From positions 24,663-88,662 of the forward strand of contig SJOL01006434.1 of assembly GCA_004794785.1 (NCBI GenBank): a DNA stretch of 64,000 nucleotides, in the 5' to 3' direction. The stretch's first letter is position 1, and each line of letters starts with the position of its first letter. The stretch is from Opisthorchis felineus (lineage: Eukaryota; Platyhelminthes; Trematoda; Opisthorchiida; Opisthorchiidae). Both the position numbers and the translations under genes were made by a program. Shown piece after piece: positions 26,901-38,900 of this stretch. A model generated the notes under the pieces. The model was not told where the DNA came from. It did not search any database and saw only the letters and a program-made list of their open reading frames with translations.

Positions 26901-29900
26901 TCAGTTGGAAGCCCTGAAGCGAAAAACGCTAGCGCAACAGCGTCAGCTGTCTTCAATGGCCTCCGGCCGCATGACCCGAAGCTACATCGGAGGAACTAGT
27001 TCTCCTCGGACCACAGCAAGTATGCGTCGTCAAGCAGCAGGTAACCTCATGTCTACGAGTATGCATGCTGACGACCAGACGTCCGCCCAAGGTCGAATTA
27101 ATGTACGCCTTCAGCCTACCACCTCAGTTAAAGCAAAGTGGACTAACATTGTGAAACAATTAGAGCTAGAAGTGCAGCGACGCCAAACCTCCGCTCGACT
27201 TGAACATGATCTCCAGACTTGGATCCGTGAACGTGAGCACTTAAGTCGTCGCTTACAGCGATTACAACGCCGTCGGGCTAGGGTTGAGGAAGCATTACCA
27301 GATGAACCGGAACAGGAGGACATTACCCGTATAACCGTCTTTGATGAACAGGTTAGTTCCTCCTTAGGTATATCATTCACATGTAAGAAACTCATCTGCC
27401 TGGTTGTTCGTACTGTTGTTCGTACCTCACTAAATCACCACATCTTCTTGCCCCAATTCAGATCCGTAATGTAACTGCCCAGTTGGATTCGGTCCAGGAG
27501 GCCATCCGAGAGTGCCAGACAAGCATAATTGAACTGGACAAGTTTGGTCCCAAAATTGCTAACCCTGCTCCAGCTTCGCGTGCGAAGTTCGCCTCTGCCC
27601 GTTCAGCAATGATCCACACATTGTTTGCTAACTGTACACTGTCCGAATCACGATTTCTTCTCAGTCAACTGTATGAGGATACAATTACCCGCGCATTACA
27701 AGTAAATCGTCTACAGCACAGCGAAGCCCAGCTACGAGCCACTATTTCAGTGTGGGAACAAGAGCGTCAACAGGAACTGGAGGTGCTCCGATTAGCAATG
27801 CAACATGCTGGACTACCTTTGGACACTGTGGACAATGTCATCTCAGTGGCCGGTTCCTCAGAGTCGAACAAGAACGTGAACACCTGTCCGCATCACGGTC
27901 CAATGACCGGAAACACTTGCGATTGCTGCTCGGTTACTGGTGTTACGTCGTCCGCTCCAATCTCTTCCGATGAATCGTCTGACGAAGAACAGAGAAATGA
28001 AAATCACTGGTCCTCTGGTATGTACCCTGTGCCATCGATTCGTCCGAACGACGTAATGTCTCAATCTATGTACGCAACGATGGAACCTTCAAGCGTTTCT
28101 CGGTCATCTAGGCGGCATTGTGAGTGATCGCTCTTGTGCACCGTGTTGTGTTGCATTGCGATTTCACTGCATCCTCATAATGTCAAGATGTTGGGAATAG
28201 GAAGTTTGATGTTGTTTTCGTAGGGTCATGTCACCGTTGCTCCGGCTCTTAGGCAGTGTTGTCCCATCTTTTCTACGCGCCGATGGATCAGCTAACCTTC
28301 GTTTTGATTTTGAAGCAACCCTATTTATTTCATAGTTTTGTCTTCCAATTTTACTACTTCTACCACATTGGTTCCTCTAATTAGCAGCCATCTCCCCTGG
28401 AACAAATGCCTGTGGTGACCCATGAAATTCTACTGTAAGATGCTCCTAGAAAGCGAATAACTCCCGGAACGCGATAAGAAACGCCTTACAAGAAGTGCTT
28501 CCTACAGTGTGCAGCCCTCTTTGTTATACAGGATAGTCTCATCTGATCACGATTAGATCTACAGTCATCCAAAAACACTACACTGAACTAGCACAGCAAA
28601 GCAGATAATCAAAGTTAGGGTAAAGTGATACTTGATTGGCCTATCGGACTGTGGAAATGGACCTGACTAGACAGTTACAGCTGTTTTGCTAAAGGTTAGT
28701 AATTCGATCGCCACTGTTTGAACAAAAACATTATTTGAGTCTGATCGGTTAACGACACAGTGAGTCGTTCAGTCTTTAGTGTAGCGATTAGCCGAATAAG
28801 TTGTTAAAGGGTGAACTTTTCCTTTTAGTTAGAATGTTTGAGTGTGGTCTTATCGCCTGACTACTTTGACGTTTAGCTTTTGGGCCTGAGGAGAACACCC
28901 GTAAGGACACCACTTGACTCACTGTATGAACCACTTATTTTCACGGGTTAAGCTATATTCATGTTCCTACTAGTTGTACTGTTTAGTGTTTTTCACTGAA
29001 ACTTTTCGTGATCAGATTTATCTTTATTTCAGTCTCGGAAACAGAAGAGCCTGGGTCAGACAGGTATGTTTGGTTTGTTCGCTAACTAGTCGTATCTGTT
29101 ACAAACACTTTCCTGTTTTGTCCCACTTTACCCTGTTCAAATTCACGTATGCTGTTTTTTCTGCTTCATTTTTCGAGAAACTATCACTTTTCCGTTTTCC
29201 TTTCTTTTCAGACCAGACACTGCTGATGCATCAGGTCGTCCAATAAAGGTAATCTGCACTCCGGTTCACTCTCGGCTAGTATACATTACTAACTACTCGA
29301 TTCGCTACTCCCCGCCTAACGGCAACAGATTCCAGCCAACAAACTTGATTTCGATTAGGCTAAGTTGTAAGCAGGCAAGCCAATAGCTGGGGTGCGGTAC
29401 GCGGCGTTACTTCTCCGCCATATATTAAATTGCCTGATGAACAATTGTTGCGGTGAAAAAATTCACCTGTACCAGTTTCAGCGCATTTTGAAGTCTCTCT
29501 GGAATGACAGCTGTCAAAAACTTCTCCTTCACAAAGCTTACATGCTTTACATGCTTACATGCTTTAATTTAAAGAAAGAGTTTCAAGAAGTGTAGAGTGA
29601 CAAGGACTTCCTTATTGGCGGGCGGCGCTCCCTCACTAGCCTAGGGTAGTTCAGTATAGCCAAATTGGTCAACTTACTTATCCATTAGCTTTGCAACAAT
29701 TACGTCGCCATGTCTATTGTTATTTGTAATAACGTTAGGCTCCACATGCACCTACTCATGATATACTGCAGAACTTTCAAGCATACGTCCAGTTTCCGTG
29801 TTTGTCAAGGACTGGAGGTACCGTTTATCTCCTGGAGTAACACCCATGCTGACAGATATATATTTCTCATACTGGCGTTGGTTGATTGATTGGTTGGTTG

Positions 29901-32900
29901 GTTGTGATTTGATGTATACTACTCAATGGCTAGCCGCTAGGACACAAGCACATTACGAAAGGAAGTAAAAGTAGTTCGGCCAGTACATGGATTTCGGTCT
30001 TGCGTGTTGCGCAGGTTTTACTATCGGGTGTTACACTATACTTGTTTGCTCCTAATCAGGCTCGTCTCAGAGTGCTGCTTCCACAAGATATGCTTGGACT
30101 ATCGTCAACACAAGGTCCTCCTGGCCCTGATTCTTCAGCTGCTGATGTAATGCCTCCACCATCGAGTAGCGTTTTTCTCCGCCGAGCACGCACAGCCCTT
30201 CCACCATTTGTCACCACCGGTGCCCAGTTGATGTACACCCCTAGCGTTGATTCTATGTCAGTGCTCAGGAGCCAGACTGTTCCTCTCAGTGCCGGTCCAT
30301 CTCCAGCTGTTCGTCGTCGTGTTCCAACGCAATGTGCTCAGCCCGCGAGCTCAATGCGCCAAAACCTTCCAGCAGTTCACAGTGTACCGAGTTCCATGTC
30401 AGCTTCCTTTACGTTGGGTTCGCAAACTGCGTCGACAAAGTAAGTCTATTTGGTCATGTGAACGTCATTTTTGTTCAATTGACTATCGAAACCAACTAAT
30501 TGGACCTCTCAGCGGATACGAGGAGAATAGTGTTTCCTTCCAGGAAATAGTTTAAGCTTCTCGGAATGGATAAATAACGAAGCCGACTCGTCACCATACG
30601 ATTTTTAGTACGCTATAATAAGCAATTGAAACATCTCTAAACTCGTATGCTGCCTGTCTGGGAGAAATCCCCTGTTCTTTCGCCACTTTACGCTCTACCC
30701 CCTGCACGGTTGTTTGTTGCTTATTCCCAACTAAAATCATGCTCTCGAAGGGAAACCCTTTTCAAAAGAGATTTGGTGGGTGTCCTCCGCATCCACTGCT
30801 GATTGTTGGGTAAACTTCATCCTAGACCCTAGATATGTAATAATGTCTATCTGACCAGCGGAACAATGAGGTCCTTATGGTTTATTCCTACTCCTTTATT
30901 CATGTTTGAACCGCTCAGGTGACTGATTCACTCCAGATTAGGAACTGTTTGCGTAAGCTGGCTCTTCTTCGAGCGTAGTGCTCTCTACAGAGGTGATTCG
31001 GCTTTAAAATTGGAAACTGAAGGACATCATTCTCCTTCTTGAGAACTCTCCGAAGATGCTTGAACCTAACGTTGAGTTAGTCAAGCTGCTGGTGAATAAT
31101 CAGACTGGTTATATTACTCATCACGCATCCTTTCACGGGCCCGACCACACCTTCATTAACCTGGGTATTACCTGCTAGCGTAAGCATTAAGCCTGAACGC
31201 TATCTACCGGCATCGGTATTTTTGTTGCGTAACCTTCTGCTCATCTTGTTTGTCGCACATGAATGGGCAAAGATGCTTTTGCTCAATAGGTTTGACCAAC
31301 CACATCGAGAAAGTAACGACAAATGCCTCAGTTGAACTACGGTTGGTGTAAGTTTACTTTCTATGACCACTGCTGTCCGCTGGTATTTCGTCTACACAAA
31401 AAAGTTATTATTTAATTTATATTACTCTGGGTGAAACTTCAGTGTCTATGATAAATTTCGCTTTGTTGATTTGTAGTGAGGGCCCTGATACTAACGCTAA
31501 GCATGAGGTGAAGTCTGGACCAACCGTACAAGGCAACACGGACATTGATGTTTTCAACCGGCTGACTAGTGGCATGTCCAGCTCCCCACATCCGAGTCGG
31601 TAAGTTTTCAACGGAAACCAGTTCTGGAAGCGAAACGTTGGGGACTGTTTGGTGTGTACCAAGGTTTTTCCTCCGTTTTGTGTCATCATTTGATGATAGG
31701 GCTATGCTGACAACCGATACCTGTATAACGAACAATATGGCTCAAATTCTGTGCATGGATTAATTAATTGTCGGGTTTGCTTAATTCCCGTGCTCCTTGG
31801 AGGTACCGTCTTTCTCTAATCATACCAAATTTCTTCAGTATTTACGGCAATCGCATTTCCACTTCAAAGTAACTACGGAATGAGGCAGTCGCTATAAAGT
31901 GCAGACTTTGCGGGGCCCATGCCAATAATGCGTCAGTTGCTAGTAGCCTATCTTACCCGAACATTGGTCATGTCTTTACACGTAATCGTACTAGAAAGTA
32001 TGGTGGCATGTGCATGTGCATGCTAATGCTCTTGGATAAATGTTAGTGCGTGGACTGTTGGAACAGTCGAGTGGTGCTGCATCCCAAAATGGCATCCTTT
32101 CGCTATGAGATCTCCCTCAAAGGGATGGGCTGCCTTTATTTTGTAGTTTCAGATATGCTGTATGTCGAACCCCACAATGACTGTTTTATTTGTATTGTAA
32201 GTTCAAATTAAGTAAGAAAACACGTAGTCAAGGGCACGGGTGTAGTGTGTACACGCGGCCAGACGGATCCGTCCTGTAACGGGCAGGCGAACAACTAAGT
32301 CACGTGTGCAGTCATCCCACAAACGGTTCTCTGATGTTTTGAAGGATAGACACGCACGCGTGCAAACCAATCGGACACGCATCCAATCCGCCACTAGAGT
32401 CACAGTGGCGGAATGACGAACGGACACGCACACGCGCAAACTCTCTGACACATCGAAGCGGCTACCACAATTAGGTAGCCCCAAAAGTACAGGCAAGTTT
32501 TTCTCTAGGCTACAAGCGTTCTCTTTAATATCAACAGGCCATCACAGATCGCTTAGGCGCAAAGTCAAAGCCTCGAATTTTACCATAATCATTGCTGTAT
32601 TACAGCTCGCCTAGTTTTCTGTGCGTTCCTCAACAACTTGCACCCTCCAGGCTAATAGCGATTCTTTTGTTACCAACGCTGGTCTGGATTGTCCACTCAT
32701 TTGCGGAGAACTCGGCGTGTAGAGGGTAAACCATCTTTACAGCTAGTAAGTCATGAGCTGTAGGTTGACTGGTCACTGGACAGCCGGTATCCTAACAAAT
32801 AGGCGTCAGTTGTGTCTAGTTGGAGATCTGAATTTTTCTTGTGCTGGCACATTCAGTCGGTCCGATAGCTACCCTCTTCTCGGGGTAGGGACAATCGGCT

Positions 32901-35900
32901 AGAAGCAGTATTATAGTCAACACTGCTCGTGCGTCACATCCCTTTCGTAGCTTTCAATATCTGCATGGCCAAAGCACCAACAAAATATCAAACTTGTGCA
33001 TCTTTAGTCTCATCTTTCTTCAGCAAGCCGTTGCGGTGTAACGGTCAGGCGTGAACTACCGCACAAATGGTCGACAGCTTTATGTGTGACCTATAGCCTT
33101 TTCTGCTCTCTGGATCAAGCGAGGTGGACTGTGTTATACTCAATCGAAACAGGTCAAGACACGAAAAGTGCTAGTTTGTGGTTGAACGCGGCCCATCATT
33201 TGTTCACTCTGTGGAATGGTGGTGAGGCGATGTTACTGATGGCTGCTCCGTGGAACTGTTTGTCCTCCCAGAAAATTTGCTAATTACCAAGTTGTGGATC
33301 TAGAGTTTTACGTGTGGCAAGATGAACTTATTTTCATGTATAGACGAGTATTGCAGTGGTCTTCGAACGGTGCCAACAAGCTAGCAACTAACCTGATTTA
33401 TAACTGGGAATTTTTTTCGGTAGCCGTTTTCCACACTTCCAAACTTCTCTTAAGTTTTGTATTCAGTAGCGGCGGGTCAAATCAGATAGTTAGATCCCGA
33501 TGAGTAGATAAACTTTACTCAAAAATTTCTTCGTGGCAGTAGCTTGCAGATGGGAATTTTTTATACGGCAGTATCCAGTTGAAGGATTAAGTGAGAGTGA
33601 AGGCATATCACTGACAGTTCACGATACATTCTGTTGAACTACCCCAGAATGACCACCGTCCCACTGAATAAACTCCAGTTTACCCACAAATTCCTCGTTT
33701 AGCCAGTGGAAAGAGGCGCTAAAGTGAACCAGATTAAATGGGCTGAAATATTTTCGAAAAATAGCCGTTTTTCAATATTTCGTACCGTGCAAACTGGAGA
33801 CATTTATATTGCATTTGAAGTGACAGTGTGGGCAGTTCCAATCCGCTTAGCTGGAATTCCAAGTTTCCGTGCCTTGTTTTTAAACACTTTACAGCACTGC
33901 TTAGCAAGCCATGTCATACAGGTGGATTGGATGTTGTTCCTTATATTCTTGAGTCAAAACCATTGAATGCGGGAAGCAGATTGAGAACTACTAGTGACTG
34001 TCACTGTAAAATGAATATATCATAAGTTTCTTAACCGATAATTTAAAATCTAAGTTACCCGCGCTTGGCTTTTCAGTCCTGACTAGTGTCTCCAGGACGA
34101 GTTCCAAAGTGCGCAGTATCGAAAATTGTGTACACTGTCCCAGTAAAAGTGTAGCCTGCCGCCTCCCTGACAAAGTGTTTCGTGTTCAAGTGCCAAACTG
34201 AAGTGTACCCCCTGAGTGTCGTACGCAGTGAATACTACCACCGCATCTGTATGTGGTAGTGCTTAAGGTCTGTCGGAGATTCTGTTTCAAACAGTAATGT
34301 CCGCCAGCCAGCGGGAATCTCCTTCGTGTAACTTTGTTTTAAGTACGCAAGTTTTGCGTCGTCGTAAGATGGTAATGCTATCCGCGTTCGTTCGAAGAAA
34401 AACTGCAGCTTCGAAACTCTGTTCCCATTGGCCTATGCCGAGGTCACTGATCAGTCTTATAGCTGACTCATTGGGAAACTCACGCAACGCGGCCGGGTAC
34501 AGTTTTAATTTCATACATCATTCTAGCAATTCCAACGGCTCAAGGGAATCAAAAGCGGTTTCTCCGTATAACGGAAAAGCTAGTGACTGTAACGTCCGTA
34601 AAACTGGGTTGCGCATCATCCCCCAAGAGACTTCATCAATGGAACTCAAGTGTTTCTAGCGCCCGAACGAACCTAAACCAGAACGTGAAAATGAGTTGCA
34701 CCGTAGTTAGTGTTCGAAAAAACAATATATCATGCCAATGGCACTCGGTAGTTTTCACTTGCTTATTGAACTTTTCTGCAGTGAATATTATCGAATGCAT
34801 GTACCTCCAGCTGCAGGAGGGTAAACCGATATTGCAGAAAACGTTGGGTTCATTCTCCTCCTAGGGATTAATAAAATGTCCTATTTCAAGGAGGACACTA
34901 AAACACTTCTTATTCATTGTGTCCATATCTATTTTAGTTGTCCAGGAAAATTTTGCAACCAATAATGCTTGTGGCCCCTCAAGAGGATCACACAGATGAG
35001 CGCTTTCCCGAGGATACATGTTCTTCGGTAAAAGCACCGTTTCCTCTATATAAGCTCACCCAATACGGTGTGTAAAATTATGAAAAATTGTTCTGGATTC
35101 CTATGTAAACTCTCTCACCTTTGCCAGTTTTTACGTAATTTGACTGGCTTTGCAGCTCCCTACTCCGGTGCAGAACCGCGTCTTTTCATTTGCCTCGTTG
35201 TTCCACTACTTTCTCTTGACTCAGTAGTCACGAATAGTTAGTGTTTATCCGATTTCACCCAACTCGGCCTATCACACTTCTTTCACTTCCCACTTCGAAT
35301 TGCGTACCCATATTCTCTGTTTTTTCCCCCAGTGGTTCCATACAACCCTTGCAAAAGAGTGTTCCTGCTCCTCCCAGTCCTACCTCTGGCACTTCAGCGA
35401 ACACTGTCACTGTCTCTCATAGTCCACCAGCGTCTTACCGGCTAGCCGAACCCACCGCAAGTCCAGCAGCTTCAGTGACTGTATCCGCGAACGGTGTACC
35501 GTCGTCCACATCCAACCAGCCCTTGGCTGCTTTCTTCGCCAACTTGTCTGTGCAACAACCATCCAGCACAGCAGCACTTACTACGTGCAGTACTTCGACC
35601 ACATCCTTCAGTGGGAACCTACCGGGACAGTCACTCCAAACTTCCGCTAGTTTTCGTGTCCCAATGGAGTGCACACATATTGCTCGTGGACACTCGAGCG
35701 CTATACTAGATGTCGAGATTGCTGGCAACTTGATGGTAACCGGTAGCAAAGGTACTGCTCCTACTTTCAGTTTCCAACACGGCTCATATTAGGCTCCCCA
35801 TATTTGTCAAGTAAACTGATTAGGTTCTCCGTAAGTTTACGTTTACCACCGCTTTACCCATTCTCCAGAAGTGACTAATAGAAGAAACTGCTGGTCTTAT

Positions 35901-38900
35901 CCAAATGAACTTCCTGTGGAAACGATTTCATACAGACGGGCTACTGTTTTTTCGCATTTCTTCTGCATTTCTGTGGTTTCCACTGTGTTGGTAAAAAATC
36001 GATTTTGATGACTTTTGCTAGTTTGTTCAGCATTCGCGAAGACGATTCTTGTCTAAGAATCTAGGTGGAAGCGAATCGTGGAATCGCTTTGGTTCAGTCG
36101 TTGCTGGGTCTCAATGGTATTTCCTTGTATGGAGCCACGGTTGTTAAGGCAGGTGACGATTGCTAGTGAATTCATCAGCTTCGAGTGGATGAAGTATTTT
36201 GTCAACAGCATCGCGACAGGGTCCGGTTGAAAGTGGTTGCTGTTCCACCTACTATGATGTATCAAAAAGCATAGTAGCCTGAAATACCGTTTAATGTAGG
36301 TAAAGGAAGGTCGCCACATGTTTATTTATAGAGTGCTCGTAAATTCCTATACAAAGTCCAACCAGAATCTTCGTGTTGGGGTAAGAAGCACCGGGCTAAA
36401 AATACTCAGTTCCGGTTGTTCTGTATTTTGCCCAACAAGGGCATGCCTTCATCATTACTGACAGTTTTTATCATACGGTATTTTGTTCCCGATTAGCTCG
36501 GTTACAATAGGCCTCTTGCCATTTTGAGGTTTCTCAGGCATTCGCACAAAGCTTTGTAACACAGTCGTCTGGTTAGCAATTGCAATTTATTTACTTTCGT
36601 ATCAAGTACCACCCACCGAATTTATGCAGATTCCTCACCTGTTTTGGAATGCATGAGTTGTTCTGATCAGTTGTGAACTTAGACGATGCACCTAGTTGTG
36701 GTTAGTCTTGTCTTTCATCCTGATTGTCAGTCGTGAAAATGCATCTGTTATTTTATAAGCTGTGGGCTTTGAATTTGAGTGAATGTTTGGTTTGGAAAGT
36801 GCGGCTGTTGTTCATGGGCCTCACCCACAATATTTGTTCTGCCCCTATGGGGTCTTTAGCGGGCCTAGGTGCTTGTCATCATACCCTACATAATGCATGA
36901 TAACCAAGTGGTGTGTTATCTTGCTGTAATTTGTTTATCTCACTTCACTCTTCAGATCGGACTGCCAAAATCTGGGATCTGGAGACAATGGAGGAGATAG
37001 AAACCCTACGTGACCATCCTAATAATGTCTGTAAAGTTCGTGTGTGTCCAGTTACCGGCCTAGTGTTTACTGTATGCTCCTACTTTATCAAAGTGTGGGA
37101 CAGACGGGACGCGAGGAAATGCGTACGAACCCTACTGTAAGCCAGTTAATCAACAGACTAATGTTCGGCCTATCTCCATTTGTTGTGAACTAAACTTCCG
37201 CGTTGTGTGTGATGCGTGTCATGCGAACGGTTTTTACAAGGTTCCCGTTCGCATCAAACTGTCTTTATATGCCTTTTATCATCTCTGCGATGTGACAACG
37301 TCGACCTGTTCAACCTCAGTATTTCCTTTGGTATCTTACTCTAGGTCTTCTGGTCTTAGTCAAGATGGTGAATTGGAAATGAAAGTGACTCGACGACAAA
37401 ATATTTGTCCTCCCGGTGAAACAAACATAATGGATGTGGCGCTCGGTGGTTCTCACCCTGCGTTGTCACACTACATGTTTTTGGCGACTGCAAACTCGGT
37501 GAAATTATGGGATCTCAGACGTTATTTTGCTGTAGGAAAATTGCATGGGTTTCACCAGGCTCCTGTCATGGTCCTTGCTGCCGGTCAAACACCCGCCCTG
37601 TCGTCTGCAGATGAGCCACAACTAACTGTGGTAACAGGATCTAAGGTTAGTTTATAATATTATACGCACGGGTGCTGGGAGATGAGCATCATCCCCGAAC
37701 TAAAGCATGGGGAAAACAGTCCTAACTCTGTAAGTTAAGATCTTTATTACTCAGTCAAAGTTGTAATTCTTCTAGTTGACTTCATGATGAATCCAAACGG
37801 TCTTTCTTAAAAAAACGGTGTGGAAAGGTGGGAATTGTTTTCAAAGCTCCCAAACTTTGTATAGGGTGTCCACGTGGATTTCGCCTTTCTTCCCATAACG
37901 TACAAATTCTTATTTAGACCAGACGTTTTCTTCTGATCGTTTCTGCTCTCATTCATCCTGTGGACTTCATCTTCCCAATGTATTTCAGTCGAAACTGTTG
38001 TTCACTGGAGTTGTAAGAAATTTGGTGTTACGCACGCATTTCCTAGAGCATGTCGCTTGCTAAGAGAATGCAAAACTCTATCAAGAACACCCATTGATTC
38101 ACTCGATCACTGCTTATAAGCTGCATTCGACATAGCGATGCTCCAAGATCAGAACTACAGAGTTATTGACCGTGGATTACACGCATTGGTGAGTTTTGCC
38201 GTTGGTATGAGCAATGTAGGAGTTCAATGGACTCCGTTACACGGGTTTTCCGAAAATTGTGTACACCAGTGCGAGGCCGAAGTTGCTGAGAGCAGTGAAT
38301 AACCAAACCGCAAGCACCCCGAATATAAAACACTTGCCCCACTTTGTATTCCTACGTGAGGCTTGCCCGGAAAGTCCTCCGCATTTAAAACGCCCGGACG
38401 GGAAGGGTCCCCTTGATTGACTAGCACGCACATGAAACACGGACTCAATTTAGTAGAAAGTATTTTCGATAAAATCATGAGTGGAGGAATAAGATGTTCA
38501 GCAATAATAGTGCGGTTCAGACAGTCCAGATGCTGGTTTGCTGTTAGCGTGACCTGAGTAAAGACTGGTCACAATGGGTCTTTTGTGTTTAATGAGGTGG
38601 GTGATGAACATCTTGCCAGTAAACCAGAGGGAAAACTCATGATCGCCTCCTACATCGGATCACTTCGGATTGCTTGCTTCCGTTAGGTAGGAAGAATGTT
38701 ACTTGAGCATGACGATCCGTACGTCTTAATGGGCGTAAACCGGTGTAAAACTGTGGAATATAAGGATAAGGCCCGTATACATCTAAAACAAGCCTTCTTA
38801 TACAGCGGATGGACTAAAGAGAAGAATTATGGAATTGTAGTAGGGTTTGAAAACTGAACTTCGGTCCAATTTAATGGGAGCCATGCAAAAACGTTATATT

